Below, piece after piece: positions 28,344-44,070 of a DNA stretch of 64,000 bases. The notes under the pieces were generated by a model. It made no database searches, was not told the DNA's origin, and was given only the letters and a program-made list of their open reading frames with translations. The DNA is from Brevundimonas sp. A19_0 (GTDB taxonomy: Bacteria; Pseudomonadota; Alphaproteobacteria; Caulobacterales; Caulobacteraceae): assembly GCF_017744255.1 (NCBI RefSeq), contig NZ_JAGHQP010000012.1:1-64000 (forward strand), written 5' to 3'. How positions within the stretch are numbered: position 1 is the first letter of the stretch; every line of letters begins with the position of its first letter. The position numbers and the translations under genes are program-made.

Positions 28344-29199
28344 GGCGCGACTCCCGGCGATAGCCCGTCAGGCCCTCGGGCTTGAGGTTCGGGTTCATGG
28401 CCCGCTCCGAGTGACCGATGTACAGCTGGGCGCCGTCATGCAGTTGTTCACTGAACCGTTCGAACAGCCGGTTCTGGGTCTGGTCGTCGAAATAGATGGC
28501 GACGTTGCGACAGAAGATCACGTCGAACCGGCCGCGCATCGGCCAGTCCCCCAGCAGGTTCAGGGTGCGGAAGGTGATCAGGCCCTGGGCCTCGTCCGAG
28601 ACCTTCCAGCCCCCCTCGACCCGGCGCACATGGCGGCTGCGCACGGCCGAAGGGATGGGGTCAACGTCGTCGTCCGAATAGATGCCGGCAGCGGCGCGTG
28701 CGACGATCTGCGGATCGATGTCCGAGGCCAGGATGCGCACGTCCAGCCTGGCGGCCTCCGGCAGGGCCTCCAGCACCGTCATGGCCATGGAATAGGGCTC
28801 ATGGCCGGCCGAGCAGCCGGCAGACCACAGACGCACCCGCCCCCCGGCGCGCGCCGTCTCGGCCAGCCGGGGCATGACCTTGCTGCGCAGATGATCGAAA
28901 TGGTGGGGCTCGCGGTAGAAGCGGGTCACATTGGTCGTCAGGGCGCTCAGCATGGCGCTGCGCTCCTCGACCTGGGATTCATCGCGCACCAGCTCGCAAT
29001 AGGCCGCAAAGTCCGGCAGCTTCAGCGTGCGCACGCGCTTGGCCAGCCGCGAATACATGAGCGACGCCTTGGCCTCGACCATGTGGATGCCCGACATGGC
29101 GTACAGCAGGCCCGCGATCTCCGAGAAATCCTTCCAGGTGAAGAGATATTCGCCCGGAGAGGCGATCTCCGAGTTGCGCTGACGGACGGCGGCGGTCAT
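28336..29199 (-). CDS. cheR: chemotaxis protein methyltransferase CheR
   Basis: The 287-aa protein has the N-terminal helical CheR domain ([15 protein letters not shown]) and the SAM site [17 protein letters not shown]. The usual Gly-Glu-Glu of the family reads Gly-His-Glu here. [10 protein letters not shown] supplies the later motif. It methylates receptor glutamates for adaptation. The start overlaps the cheW stop (ATGA). Confidence 0.95.
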   Translation of the reverse strand: MTAAVRQRNSEIASPGEYLFTWKDFSEIAGLLYAMSGIHMVEAKASLMYSRLAKRVRTLKLPDFAAYCELVRDESQVEERSAMLSALTTNVTRFYREPHHFDHLRSKVMPRLAETARAGGRVRLWSAGCSAGHEPYSMAMTVLEALPEAARLDVRILASDIDPQIVARAAAGIYSDDDVDPIPSAVRSRHVRRVEGGWKVSDEAQGLITFRTLNLLGDWPMRGRFDVIFCRNVAIYFDDQTQNRLFERFSEQLHDGAQLYIGHSERAMNPNLKPEGLTGYRRESRRG

Positions 29200-29654
29200 G
29201 CGGCCTCGCGCAGTTCAGCCTCGGGCAGGATGCCGTCGAGGGAGACCAGGCTGATCATGTCGGCTTCCTGGGCGATGACGCCCTTCACGAAGCAGCGCAC
29301 CGCCTCGCACGACACGTCGGGGGCCGGCTGGATGGACTCCGAGCCCACCGTCAGGATGTCGGACACGGCCTCGACCAGCAGGCCGACGGTCTTGTCCCCG
29401 ATGCGGGCCACGATGATCACGTGACGTTGCGACGGCTCGGTGGCGCCGAAACCCAGACGGGCGCCCAGGTCGATGATGGGCAGCACCGTCCCGCGCAGGT
29501 TGATGACCCCCTTCACCCAGGTCGGGGCCTGCGGCAGCGGGGTGGCCATGGCCCAGCCGCGGATCTCGCGCACCGCGCGGATGTCCACGCAGAACTGCTG
29601 GGCGCCGATCCGGAAGGCGATGAGCTCGTGCGTCTTGTCGTTATCCTGGGTCAT
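29196..29654 (-). CDS. cheW: chemotaxis scaffold protein CheW
   Basis: This 152-aa SH3-like CheW domain has the expected pattern, with [12 protein letters not shown], the ISxxRG-like [19 protein letters not shown] and [11 protein letters not shown]. It couples CheA to receptors in the signalling array. It lies 3 bp downstream of cheA. Confidence 0.95.
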   Translation of the reverse strand: MTQDNDKTHELIAFRIGAQQFCVDIRAVREIRGWAMATPLPQAPTWVKGVINLRGTVLPIIDLGARLGFGATEPSQRHVIIVARIGDKTVGLLVEAVSDILTVGSESIQPAPDVSCEAVRCFVKGVIAQEADMISLVSLDGILPEAELREAA

Positions 29655-29657
29655 GGG

Positions 29658-31931
29658 TCAGCTCGCCTGGGCAAGGGGTTGTTGGGGGGCGACGGCCGGG
29701 CGCCGGGTGGCCACGAGCCCGTCGACATCGAGGATCAGGGCCACGCGGCCATCCCCGAGGATGGTTGCGGCGGCGATGCCTTCGACCTGGCGGTAGTTCT
29801 GTTCCAGGCTCTTGATCACCACCTGGCGCTGGCCCTGGATCGCGTCGACACGCAGGGCGATCAGACCGCCCAGTTCGCTCTCGACCAGCAAGGTCACACC
29901 GGCCCGCGCATTGCCCTGGGTCGGGAATTTCAGCGCCTGGCCGACGTCGACCATGGGCACGTGACTGCCGCGCACGGCCAGAACGGTGCCTTCGGGCCCG
30001 AGGCCGCGGACGTCCGACGCCTTGGGCTGCAGCGTTTCGACGATGACGGTGATCGGCACGACCAGGGTCTGGTCGCCGACCGTCACCACCATGCCGTCCA
30101 GCACCGCCAGCGTCAGCGGCAGGCTGAGGGTGAACAGCGAACCCTTGCCGGGCGTCGAGGTGATGGTGATGCGGCCGCCCAGCGCCTGGATCGAGCGCTT
30201 GACGACATCCATGCCGACCCCGCGGCCCGAGATGTCCGAGATGGTCGAGGCGGTCGAGAAGCCCGGCGCGAAGATCAGATTGTCGATCTCGTCATCCGTC
30301 AGCGTCGCGTCCGCATCGATCAGGCCGCGCTCGACGGCGATCGCCTTGACCCGGGTCCGGTCGATGCCCTTGCCGTCGTCCGAGATCTCGATGACGATCC
30401 GGCCTGAGCGGTGCAGGGCGGCCAGGCGGATGGTGCCCTCTTCGGGCTTGCCGGCCTCGCGCCGCTGTTCCGGCGTCTCCAGACCATGATCGATCGCATT
30501 GCGGATCATGTGGGTCAGCGGATCGGACAGGCGTTCGATGACGGTCTTGTCGACCTCGGTGTTCTCGCCCTCGGTCACCAGTCGGACGGACTTGCCCGTC
30601 ATGCCCGCCACTTCGCGGACCAGGCGCGGCATGCGCTGGAAGACCGACTTCACCGGCTGGGCGCGGATGGCCATGACGCTGTCCTGGATTTCGCGCGTCA
30701 GCTGCTCCAGATCGTCCAGGCCCAGGGCGACACTGCCCGAGGGCGCGGCGCCTTCCTCCAGAACCTTCTGCGCCAGCATGGCCTGGTTGATGACCAGCTC
30801 GCCGACCAGATCGATCAGGCGATCCACGCGGTCCAGATCGACGCGGATGGTTTGCTGCGTCGGCGTCGCGGAAGACCCGGTCGAGGCCTCGTTTGCCGCA
30901 CGGGGGGGCGCAGAGGCAGGAGGCGAGGCCTCGACCGCCGACCCTTGGGGAGCCGGAGCCTGGGAAACATCAGAAACGTCAGCCTGCGGAGCCGGGACAT
31001 CCCCGGTCGATTCCGTTGCGGCAGCGGCATCCCGCGCCATGGCCAGGATGGCGTCCAGCGAGAAGGCCTCGCCCGCGGCGGGGGCCTCGGCGACGGGCTC
31101 CGGCATGGCGGGGGTCTCTTCCACCGCCAGAACCGGCAGCGGCGCCTCCACGATCTCGTCCGCACCCTCTCCAGCCGACCGCCGGATGGTCAGATCGCAG
31201 TCAAAGTCAGCAAATTCGAAGACCTCCCGGATACGGTCTTCCCCGACCGTGCCCGGCATGCTGACCGTCCAGCAGAGATAGGCGCCCTGGGCGTCCAGAT
31301 CGTTGAGGTCCGGCACACCGCTGTCGTCCAGGGTGACCGTGGTCTCGCCCAGCGCGGCCAGTTCCCGCAGCAGGACCGCCGGATCATTGCCGTTCCGGTA
31401 CAGGGCCGACTGGGGCCGCAGGATGATTTCCCACGGAGCATCCGCGACCGGCGCGAGTTCGAGCGGCGCCGGATCATCGCCCAGCGAGATCAGCATCGGC
31501 TTGAAGCCGAAGTCGGGCATGTCGTCGCCGGCGGCCTCGTCCTCGACGTCTCCGAGGAAGGCCTGCAGTTCCTGGATCAGGGCCTGATCGCCCTCCTCGC
31601 CCAGATCCTCCCCGGCCTTGGCCGCGGTGATGTGGTCGGACAGGCGGTCGGCCGAGCGCAGCATGACCCGGACGACGGCCGCGTCGGCCTCGAGGGTCTG
31701 GTTGCGGACCGCATCCAGGGTGGTTTCAAAGACGTGGGCAAAGCGCACCAGGGTGTCGAGACCGAAGGCGCCGGCCCCGCCCTTCACCGAATGGACCGCA
31801 CGGAAGACGGCGTTGACGGTTTCGGGGTCGGTGGCACCGGCCTCCATCTCCAGCAGGCCGCTTTCCAGGTCCGCGAGCAGTTCGTCGCATTCCTGAAAGA
31901 AGGTGGCCTTGATTTCTTCCATCGGATCCAT
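29658..31931 (-). CDS. cheA: chemotaxis histidine kinase CheA
   Basis: The 757-aa protein starts at ATG 31931. Another ATG lies three codons downstream. Domains in order are the P1 Hpt with His47 (FRAVHSVKGGAG), a poorly conserved middle region with a folded segment at about 140-260 in place of a recognisable P2, and an Ala/Pro-rich linker at about 265-370. P3 dimerisation (RVDRLIDLVGELVINQAML), the P4 kinase (MIRNAIDHGLETPEQR, GRGVGMDVVKRSI) and P5 CheW-like domains follow. It phosphorylates CheY and CheB in response to receptor state. Confidence 0.96.
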   Translation of the reverse strand: MDPMEEIKATFFQECDELLADLESGLLEMEAGATDPETVNAVFRAVHSVKGGAGAFGLDTLVRFAHVFETTLDAVRNQTLEADAAVVRVMLRSADRLSDHITAAKAGEDLGEEGDQALIQELQAFLGDVEDEAAGDDMPDFGFKPMLISLGDDPAPLELAPVADAPWEIILRPQSALYRNGNDPAVLLRELAALGETTVTLDDSGVPDLNDLDAQGAYLCWTVSMPGTVGEDRIREVFEFADFDCDLTIRRSAGEGADEIVEAPLPVLAVEETPAMPEPVAEAPAAGEAFSLDAILAMARDAAAATESTGDVPAPQADVSDVSQAPAPQGSAVEASPPASAPPRAANEASTGSSATPTQQTIRVDLDRVDRLIDLVGELVINQAMLAQKVLEEGAAPSGSVALGLDDLEQLTREIQDSVMAIRAQPVKSVFQRMPRLVREVAGMTGKSVRLVTEGENTEVDKTVIERLSDPLTHMIRNAIDHGLETPEQRREAGKPEEGTIRLAALHRSGRIVIEISDDGKGIDRTRVKAIAVERGLIDADATLTDDEIDNLIFAPGFSTASTISDISGRGVGMDVVKRSIQALGGRITITSTPGKGSLFTLSLPLTLAVLDGMVVTVGDQTLVVPITVIVETLQPKASDVRGLGPEGTVLAVRGSHVPMVDVGQALKFPTQGNARAGVTLLVESELGGLIALRVDAIQGQRQVVIKSLEQNYRQVEGIAAATILGDGRVALILDVDGLVATRRPAVAPQQPLAQAS

Positions 31932-31940
31932 GGCGAGACC

Positions 31941-32306
31941 TCAGGCAGACACGCGGCGAACGGCGTCGACGAGCTTTTCGGGGTCGAAGGGTTTGACGAT
32001 CCAGCCGGTGGCGCCGGCGTCGCGGGCCCGCTTCTTCTTGTCCATGCTGCTCTCGGTCGAGAGCACCAGGATGGGCATGCCGGTGTAGCGACCGTCGGCG
32101 CGCACCGCCTCGATGAAGCCGAAACCGTCGAGGTTCGGCATGTTGATGTCGGTGATCACCACGTCCGGCGCGCTGTCGGCCAGGACTTCCAGCCCCTGGA
32201 CCCCGTCGTCCGCCTGGACGACGTTGAAGGAGGCCTTCTCGAGGGCCATGCGCAGCATGCGACGCATGGTCGGCGAGTCATCGACGGTCAGAACGGTCAT
32301 GCTCAC
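31941..32306 (-). CDS. cheY: CheY response regulator (first copy in the operon)
   Basis: The 121-aa receiver domain has the acidic pair Asp9/10, phospho-acceptor Asp53 (VITDINMPN), a threonine in LSTESS and the lysine in WIVKPFDPEKL. It probably starts at GTG 32306, overlapping the STAS gene stop as GTGA. An ATG two codons downstream (32300) is an alternative. Being the copy directly before cheA, it is the most likely motor-controlling CheY. Confidence 0.94.
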   Translation of the reverse strand: MSMTVLTVDDSPTMRRMLRMALEKASFNVVQADDGVQGLEVLADSAPDVVITDINMPNLDGFGFIEAVRADGRYTGMPILVLSTESSMDKKKRARDAGATGWIVKPFDPEKLVDAVRRVSA

Positions 32307-32593
32307 TGGGAAAGCTCCTCAGCCAGGGGGGCGCGGAAGGGAAAACCGAGGGCCTCAAGGCCCGAACAGAAGGCGGGTGAAGGGTCCGTGATCCGGAGGG
32401 CGTGGCCGTCCTGGGCCCAGGTCTTGAACGCGGCGAGCAGCACCTGCAGACCCTGACCGCCGACCCGCTCCACATCGAAGCCGTAGAGGTCCAGGTCCCG
32501 GCCGCGGAGGGGCTTGAGCCCTTCCGCGACCGTCGTGGCGGTCGAGCTGTCCAGCCGGGCCGGGAGGACGAAGTGGGGGCCGGCCTCCGTCAT
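32303..32593 (-). CDS. STAS-domain protein at the cheX position of the che operon
   Basis: The 96-aa protein has a STAS-like fold pattern (FVLPARLDSSTATTVAEGL, then an acidic strand and RVGGQGLQVLLAAF). STAS proteins are small phospho-regulated or protein-binding modules, and several chemotaxis operons encode one beside cheY. In the Caulobacter operon the gene at this place is called cheX. It is not a member of the CheX phosphatase family as far as I can see. It overlaps both neighbours by 1-4 nt. Confidence 0.85.
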   Translation of the reverse strand: MTEAGPHFVLPARLDSSTATTVAEGLKPLRGRDLDLYGFDVERVGGQGLQVLLAAFKTWAQDGHALRITDPSPAFCSGLEALGFPFRAPLAEELSQ

Positions 32594-35229
32594 CAGAACT
32601 CTTCCCAGCTGTCGACCGCCAGGGCGGTGTTACCGGCCGCACGCGGCATCGATTGGCGGCTGGCGAACTCCGACACGCGGGCCTGGGCCGCCCGTGCAGG
32701 GCTGGGGGCGGCGCGGTGGCGATCGGCGCTGGCCTCGACCGGGCGCTGGTTGCCGACCTCGAAGCGACCGACCAGACGGGCCAGTTCGGCGGCCTCCTGT
32801 GTCAGATTGTGGCTGGCCGCGGTGGATTCCTCGACCATGGCCGCGTTCTGCTGGGTCGTCTGGTCCATCTGGTTGACGGCCGTATTGACCTGGCTGAGCG
32901 CGGTCGCCTGTTCCTGGGCCGAGGCATTGATCTCGGCCATCAGGGCGTTGATCTCGCTGACGCGGCCGACGATGGCGGTCAGGGCCTGGCCGGTCTGGCC
33001 CACCAGGCTCACGCCATCCTTGACCTGACCGGTCGAGGCGGAAATCAGGGTCTTGATCTCCTTGGCTGCCTCGGCCGAGCGCTGGGCCAGGGCCCGCACT
33101 TCGGAGGCGACGACCGCAAAGCCGCGACCGGCATCGCCCGCCCGGGCCGCCTCGACCCCGGCGTTCAGGGCCAGCAGGTTGGTCTGGAAGGCGATCTCGT
33201 CGATCACGCCGATGATCTGGCTGATCTGGTCGGCCGAGGCCTCGATCTCGCCCATGGCCGTGATGGCCTTGGCCACCACATTGCCGCTGACCTCGGCGTC
33301 GTTGCGGGCGTCGGTGACGACCACATTGGCGCGCTGGGCCCCTTCGGCGGTCCGGCGCACGGTGGCCGTGATCTGGTCGAGGGCCGCAGCGGTCTCTTCC
33401 AGGGTGGCGGCCTGTTGCTCGGTCCGGCGCGACAGATCGTCGGCGGCCTGGCTGATCTCACCGGCTCCGGTCTGCATGGCCAGGGCGTTGTTGGTGATGA
33501 CGCTCATGGCGTCTTCCAGCTTGCTCATCGCATCGTTGAAGTCGGCCTTCAGCGCGGCGTAGTCACCGGGGAAGTCGGCATTGATGCGGTGCGCCAGCTT
33601 GCCGGCGGCCAGGGCGCTCAGGCCACGACCGGTTTCGGCGACGACGCGGGACTGGACTTCGGCAGCCTTGCGATCCGCTTCCTGGCGTTGCTCGCGCTCG
33701 ATCTCGACCTGGGTCACGTCCGTGGCGAACTTTACGACCTTGTAGGGCTTGCCGTTCGAATCGAGGATCGGGTTGTAGCTGGCCTCGATCACCGCGCGGG
33801 CACCGCCGCGGCCATAGCGGGTGAACTTGTCGACGATGAATTCGCCGGCGTTCAGGCGACGCCAGAAGGCCTGGTATTCGGCCGAGGCGGCGAAGTCCTT
33901 GTCGACGAACATGCTGTGGTGACGGCCCTGGACCTCTTCGAGCGAGTAGTTGAGGACCTTCAGGAAGTTCTCGTTGGCCGTCAGGATCTTGCCGGTCAGG
34001 TCGAACTCGATGATGGCCTGGGCGCGTCCGGCGGCCTGCAGCTGGGCCACATAGTCGGCGACCTGGGTCTCGCGGGCCCGGGCCTCGGTCACGTCCTCCC
34101 ACTGCAGGGCGTTACCGATATAGTTGCCATCCCGGTCGCGCACGGCGCTGACGTTCAGGTCGAACGTCAGATCCCCGACCTTGATCTCGGCCCGGTGGGG
34201 CAGACGCGACGGATCCGACAGCATCTGGCGCTGGTGGTTCGGGTTCTTGTGAAACACGTCGATGCATTGACCCAGGATCCGGTCCGGGTCGAAGCCATTC
34301 CAAAGGGTACGGAAGGCCTGGGCATTCTCGGACAGCATCTTCTTGGTCGCGCTGTTGACGTGAAGAATCTTGAAGTCGCGGTCGATGGTCATCATCGCCG
34401 TCGACGAGCCCTCAAAGGCGGCCGACTTGAAGGCGTCGTTCCACGCCTCGGCGCGGCTGGCGTCCAGAAGGTCGGCGTTCTGCTTGAACTGCACCAGGGC
34501 CCGGGCCATGGCACCGATCTCATCACCCCGCTCGCGACCGGCGATTTCACCCTCGAGCCGGTTCTGGACCAGGGCGCCCATGGCGTCGGTGAGGCCGACC
34601 AGCGGCTTGGCGACAGCACGGGTCAGAAGCCAGGCGATGCCAATCGACATCAGAACGAGCACCAGAATGCCGCCGGCGATCTGGATCTTGCCCTTGTTGA
34701 CCGAGCCGGACAGCTGCGCGCGCGCGGTGTCGCGTTGGGCGGCGAACAGGCCCTGGGTCGCCTCAAGGGCGTCTTCGGCGCCGGACATCATCTGGTCAGC
34801 CGTACCCTGGCTGCCGACGGCCGGGCGGAGGGCCGTGGCCGAGGCGCTGTTCGTGACCGCCTGGTACCAGGCTTCGGCGGCCTGGCCGGCCTTGTCGATC
34901 TGCGCGATCTGCTCGGGATTGTCCTCGGCGGCCTCTCTCAGCTCGGCAAGGGACTTTTCAAAGTTGCCGCGGTGGGCATCCAGACGCTCGCGGTAGTACG
35001 GCTCGCCGGTGAGGGTGTAGCCCCGGAAGCTGTTCTCCTGACGGGTCAGGTAAAAGCGCGCCATGGCGGTGGTGTCGTAGGCGTTACCCGCCACCCTCGC
35101 CTGTTCCTGGCGAAGGTTGATCTGGCGGAATTCCAGAACCGAAACGGCCCCGACCACCGCCATCAGGGCGACGACCACGGCGAAGGCGGCGGCGAGCTTG
35201 CGGCCGATTTTCCAGTTGGACAGGCGCAT
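32593..35229 (-). CDS. mcpA: methyl-accepting chemotaxis protein with CHASE3-like sensor and two PAS domains
   Basis: The 878-aa receptor has its first transmembrane helix at about residues 10-30 and a helical periplasmic sensor of CHASE3 type ([28 protein letters not shown]). A second transmembrane helix lies at about 185-205, then a HAMP domain and two cytoplasmic PAS domains (about 265-390 and 395-515). The signalling domain has the hairpin tip [21 protein letters not shown]. The protein ends in SWEEF, which fits the xWxxF docking pentapeptide for CheR/CheB. Heading the che operon and directly after a porin gene, it corresponds in position to Caulobacter McpA. Confidence 0.93.
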   Translation of the reverse strand: MRLSNWKIGRKLAAAFAVVVALMAVVGAVSVLEFRQINLRQEQARVAGNAYDTTAMARFYLTRQENSFRGYTLTGEPYYRERLDAHRGNFEKSLAELREAAEDNPEQIAQIDKAGQAAEAWYQAVTNSASATALRPAVGSQGTADQMMSGAEDALEATQGLFAAQRDTARAQLSGSVNKGKIQIAGGILVLVLMSIGIAWLLTRAVAKPLVGLTDAMGALVQNRLEGEIAGRERGDEIGAMARALVQFKQNADLLDASRAEAWNDAFKSAAFEGSSTAMMTIDRDFKILHVNSATKKMLSENAQAFRTLWNGFDPDRILGQCIDVFHKNPNHQRQMLSDPSRLPHRAEIKVGDLTFDLNVSAVRDRDGNYIGNALQWEDVTEARARETQVADYVAQLQAAGRAQAIIEFDLTGKILTANENFLKVLNYSLEEVQGRHHSMFVDKDFAASAEYQAFWRRLNAGEFIVDKFTRYGRGGARAVIEASYNPILDSNGKPYKVVKFATDVTQVEIEREQRQEADRKAAEVQSRVVAETGRGLSALAAGKLAHRINADFPGDYAALKADFNDAMSKLEDAMSVITNNALAMQTGAGEISQAADDLSRRTEQQAATLEETAAALDQITATVRRTAEGAQRANVVVTDARNDAEVSGNVVAKAITAMGEIEASADQISQIIGVIDEIAFQTNLLALNAGVEAARAGDAGRGFAVVASEVRALAQRSAEAAKEIKTLISASTGQVKDGVSLVGQTGQALTAIVGRVSEINALMAEINASAQEQATALSQVNTAVNQMDQTTQQNAAMVEESTAASHNLTQEAAELARLVGRFEVGNQRPVEASADRHRAAPSPARAAQARVSEFASRQSMPRAAGNTALAVDSWEEF

Positions 35230-35259
35230 CTTTTATATCCCTTGAATTCGCGGAGGCGG

Positions 35260-35967
35260 TCAGAAGCTGTAGGAGATCGAGGCGACCAGGCGGCCGTCGT
35301 AACGGCTGCCCAGTTCGTGGCTGTCGGTGTCGTACCAGCGCAGATCGCCCGAGATCGCGGGGGTGAACTTGTGCTTCACGCCGACATTCCAGGCGTCGTA
35401 GTCGTTTCCGCCGTCGAGGCGCCGCAGGCCGTAGGCCACGCTCAGCTTGTCGTTCGACGTGAGTTTGAAAGTGGCCTGCGCCTCGGTCCACCACGCCTCC
35501 TCGGTGGCGCCATAGCCGTCGGCCGAATAGTTGACGCGGAAGCGGGCGCTGACGCGGCTGGTCAGGGCGCGCGAAATATCGCCCTGGACCTCGACATAGC
35601 TGCTGTCGACGCCATTGGTTTCATTCAGCATCTGGCGGTGCATGACGACGAAGTCGACGTCCCAGTCGCCGAGCTCGCGCTCATAACCGGCCGACAGAAT
35701 GAACTCCGAGTCGGCGCCCCGGGACGAGGTCGCCTCGGAGATGAAAGCGTTGACGTAGAAGGCGTTGGGCTGCCACCGCACTGAACCGAAGGCGGCCGGG
35801 TCCTCATTGCTCTTGCCGAGGCCCTTGCCGGTATACTCGCTGGCAATACCGATCTGGCCGGTGATGGGATCCGGCTCACCTGCAGATGCGGTGGCAGCGG
35901 CCGGCGACACGGCCAGCAGCGAGCCGGCGACGAGGGCAAGGACAGACGAGAGTTGAGCGAGCTTCAT
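35260..35967 (-). CDS. TorF-type putative outer membrane porin
   Basis: The 235-aa protein starts at ATG 35967, with a TGGAA purine stretch upstream. An ATG at 35976 is possible but has no room for a ribosome site. Residues 1-27 form a signal peptide ending at AAATASA. The mature protein opens with ITGQIGIASEYTGKGLGKS, the N-terminal pattern of the TorF/Gcw_chp putative porin family. It continues as alternating amphipathic strands and ends with a terminal aromatic residue (ASISYSF), as outer membrane barrels do. It lies 30 bp upstream of mcpA on the same strand, so it may be the first gene of the che transcript. Confidence 0.82.
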   Translation of the reverse strand: MKLAQLSSVLALVAGSLLAVSPAAATASAGEPDPITGQIGIASEYTGKGLGKSNEDPAAFGSVRWQPNAFYVNAFISEATSSRGADSEFILSAGYERELGDWDVDFVVMHRQMLNETNGVDSSYVEVQGDISRALTSRVSARFRVNYSADGYGATEEAWWTEAQATFKLTSNDKLSVAYGLRRLDGGNDYDAWNVGVKHKFTPAISGDLRWYDTDSHELGSRYDGRLVASISYSF

Positions 35968-36349
35968 TGTTTTCATTCCAGAATGGCGGGGGGCCGGGCA
36001 GGCCTGCGTGAGGGGCCTGCGGGACAGGCTCATGAGAGGAGAAGGCGCGGAGGGAACAGCGCGCGGGTTCCTCGCCTCCGATGCGGCACCCCGCACGGGG
36101 GTGTCGGACCGGGACGGGCGCCGAAAAGCCTGTACTGATGTGATCAAGCGCATTCTTCGCTCCCTTGCATGGGAGACGGGATCGCGGACCCTAGATTTAT
36201 GAGGTCTTAAGTACGTGGTTGCACGTGTCGCAGCGGTGCAAAACGCTGCCGTTAACCATTATTTCAAGCGTGGAACCGCTTAGTGACAACAAGGGAGGCG
36301 TATCAGGACAGAGTCCCGATTCGACCTGAAAAAAGACGGGTAGGTCAGT
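35968..36349. other. divergent promoter region between the porin/che operon and the FixJ-type regulator
   Basis: No gene is seen in this 382-bp stretch. It becomes AT-richer from about 36185 to 36350. It contains a small palindrome at 36161-36176 (CTCCC/GGGAG), a GCAGCG/CGCTGC hairpin at 36230-36249 and candidate CtrA elements at 36207 and 36252. It must hold promoters for both the rightward regulator gene and the leftward porin/che genes. Confidence 0.6.
36207..36259. promoter_or_regulatory. candidate CtrA binding elements
   Basis: TTAACCAT at 36252-36259 matches the short CtrA motif described for Caulobacter. TTAA at 36207-36210 followed by seven bases and GTTG is a half match to TTAA-N7-TTAA. 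Chemotaxis and motility genes of Caulobacterales are classic CtrA targets. The assignment is by motif only. Confidence 0.35.
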
Positions 36350-36961
36350 ATGACTCCAAACGAGGAGCCTTCGAGGGCGGGGACCGTCCGGTCGGTCGCA
36401 ATCGTCGACGACGACCCCTTCATGCTGGAATATCTGTCGCTGGCGCTGGGCAAGACTCCCTACCGCATCGCCGTGTTCGAGAGCGCGGAGGATTTTCTCG
36501 ACAACGTCGGCAATCTGCCCCCCGGGATTGTGCTGACCGATCTGAAGATGCCCGGCATGGACGGCATGGCCCTGCTCAAGGCCCTTCAGGACCGTGCGCT
36601 CGAATCCCGGCCCACCGTCATCATGAGCGCCTTTGCCGACATCCCCCTTGCCGTGCTCGCCATGAAGACCGGCGCCGTCAGCGTGCTGCAAAAGCCGATC
36701 ATGCCCGCCGCCCTGCTCCAGGCCGTCGAGGACGCCATGGCCACCCTTGCGGAAGAGGACACTGGCTGGAAGGCCGTCCGGCTGACCAACCGCGAGCGCC
36801 AAGTGGCCGACCTGATCGCCGAGGGGCTGACCAGCAAGGAAATCGCCCTCAGGCTGGGCATCAGCTACCGGACGGTCGAAGTGTTCCGCTCCAGCATCCT
36901 GCGCAAGACCAATACCCCGAATGTCGCGGCCCTGGTCGCCCTCATCCGGGGGGGATCCTGA
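36350..36961 (+). CDS. FixJ-type response regulator with LuxR DNA-binding domain
   Basis: The 203-aa protein has an N-terminal receiver with acidic residues in IVDDD, phospho-acceptor Asp64 (VLTDLKMPGMDG) and lysine in LQKPI. The C-terminal LuxR/GerE helix-turn-helix reads LTNRERQVADLIAEGLTSKEIA and SYRTVEVFRSSIL. It is a transcription factor of the FixJ/NarL class. The kinase gene 55 bp downstream is the obvious phosphate source, and the divergent porin/che promoter is a plausible target. Confidence 0.9.
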   Translation: MTPNEEPSRAGTVRSVAIVDDDPFMLEYLSLALGKTPYRIAVFESAEDFLDNVGNLPPGIVLTDLKMPGMDGMALLKALQDRALESRPTVIMSAFADIPLAVLAMKTGAVSVLQKPIMPAALLQAVEDAMATLAEEDTGWKAVRLTNRERQVADLIAEGLTSKEIALRLGISYRTVEVFRSSILRKTNTPNVAALVALIRGGS

Positions 36962-37016
36962 GGCCCCTCTTCCGGCGCCGGCCTGACGGCCCCGCCTCTT
37001 TGCGGGATGCCGGACA

Positions 37017-42739
<5,723 letters not shown>

Positions 42740-42803
42740 CTAAATATATAGGAAATTCGCCGGGAATTGCGAGGAAAAGGGGCGCTGCGGACGCCGCCGG
42801 AAT

Positions 42804-43937
42804 TCAGTCCTCCGCAAGCCCTCCGGCGGCCACCCGCACGAACCGGGCGCGGCCTTCCAGACCCTCGAACAGGGGCCGTTCGGTGCCGGTCATGAAAGCC
42901 TGCAGACCGTGCTCGCGCCCCAGCACCTCGATCTCGTCGAACAGGGCCGCGCGGCGCGCCGCATCCAGATGGGCCGGGGCCTCGTCCAGCAACAGCATCG
43001 GCCGCGCCGTTTGATGCGCCAGGCGCGTGATCTGGGCCAGCACCAGATTGAGCACCAGTGCCTTCTGCTCGCCCGAGGATCCCTCGGCCGCCGGACGGTT
43101 CTTCTCGCGGTGCAGCGCGGTCAGGTCGGTCCGGTGCGGCCCGAACAGCGAGCGTCCGGCGGCCCCGTCGCGGGCCCGCGCCCGCGCAAGTCCCTCGCGC
43201 AGAGAGACCTCGACCTCGGCCGACGCCACGCCCGATGCAGTCTGCTGCTCGGCCTCGCCCGCCAGCCCCAGATCGGCCTGGGGGAAAGGCCGGTCGCCGC
43301 GCCCGTCGATGGCCGACTGCAGGGTCGCCAGCGCCGCCACCCGCGCCTCGGCGATCCGCGCCCCGGCCTCGGCCAGCCGCCCCTCCAGCGCGTCCAGCCA
43401 CAGGGGATCGGCCTCTCCGCCGTCGGCGGCCTGTACCAGCAGCCTCAGCCGTTCGCGGAGCGCCTTGTCATAGGCCGCCACGGCCGCCGCATGGTCGGGC
43501 AGGGCCGCAAACACCAGCCGGTCGAAAAAGCGGAGCCGGTCGGCCCGCGCATCGGAAAACAGCCGGTCCTGATCGGGGGTCGCCCACACCGGCCGCAGAT
43601 ATTCCAGCAGCCGCCCGGGCTGGGCCGTCTCGCCATTGATGCGCACGATCCGCCGGGCCGCCCCGCCACCGGGGACGCCCGTACCCAGCCGGGTATCGTC
43701 GTCCAGTTCGACGGCCACCGCCCAGGGCCGGCCCGAGGCCTCGCCCGGCTCGCGGCGCCCCATCTCGGCCGCCGTCGCCCCGCGCAGCCCCTTGCCGGGC
43801 GTCAGAAGGCTCAGGGCCTCCAGCAGATTGGTCTTGCCGGCCCCGTTCGGCCCATGCAGCACCACAGGCCCCGCCCCCGGCTCCAGCCGCGCGGCGCCGT
43901 ACGAACGGAAATCGGTCAGGGTGAGGGCGGTGATCAA
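42804..43937 (-). CDS. recF: DNA replication and repair protein RecF
   Basis: The 377-aa SMC-like ATPase has Walker [17 protein letters not shown] near residue 30, the signature motif [12 protein letters not shown] and Walker [15 protein letters not shown]. RecF helps load RecA at gaps with RecO and RecR. In this cluster it normally follows dnaN directly, but here a plus-strand gene of unknown function lies between them. Confidence 0.96.
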   Translation of the reverse strand: MITALTLTDFRSYGAARLEPGAGPVVLHGPNGAGKTNLLEALSLLTPGKGLRGATAAEMGRREPGEASGRPWAVAVELDDDTRLGTGVPGGGAARRIVRINGETAQPGRLLEYLRPVWATPDQDRLFSDARADRLRFFDRLVFAALPDHAAAVAAYDKALRERLRLLVQAADGGEADPLWLDALEGRLAEAGARIAEARVAALATLQSAIDGRGDRPFPQADLGLAGEAEQQTASGVASAEVEVSLREGLARARARDGAAGRSLFGPHRTDLTALHREKNRPAAEGSSGEQKALVLNLVLAQITRLAHQTARPMLLLDEAPAHLDAARRAALFDEIEVLGREHGLQAFMTGTERPLFEGLEGRARFVRVAAGGLAED

Positions 43938-44070
43938 GGCGCCGTTCTAGCGAAGAAACCCGGTCGGACCCAAGCCGGATTAAATGCAATCTTCGCGCGA
44001 GAGGTGCGCGGAGTTTGACAACCCGATTGGCCAATTTAACGTGAGATCGGGGCAGGGGGAGCTGCGGGTA

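Noticed and set aside
32653..35784. 1043-codon open frame antisense to the chemoreceptor gene
   Set aside because: It has no domains and an unnatural amino acid make-up. The minus strand encodes a textbook chemoreceptor.
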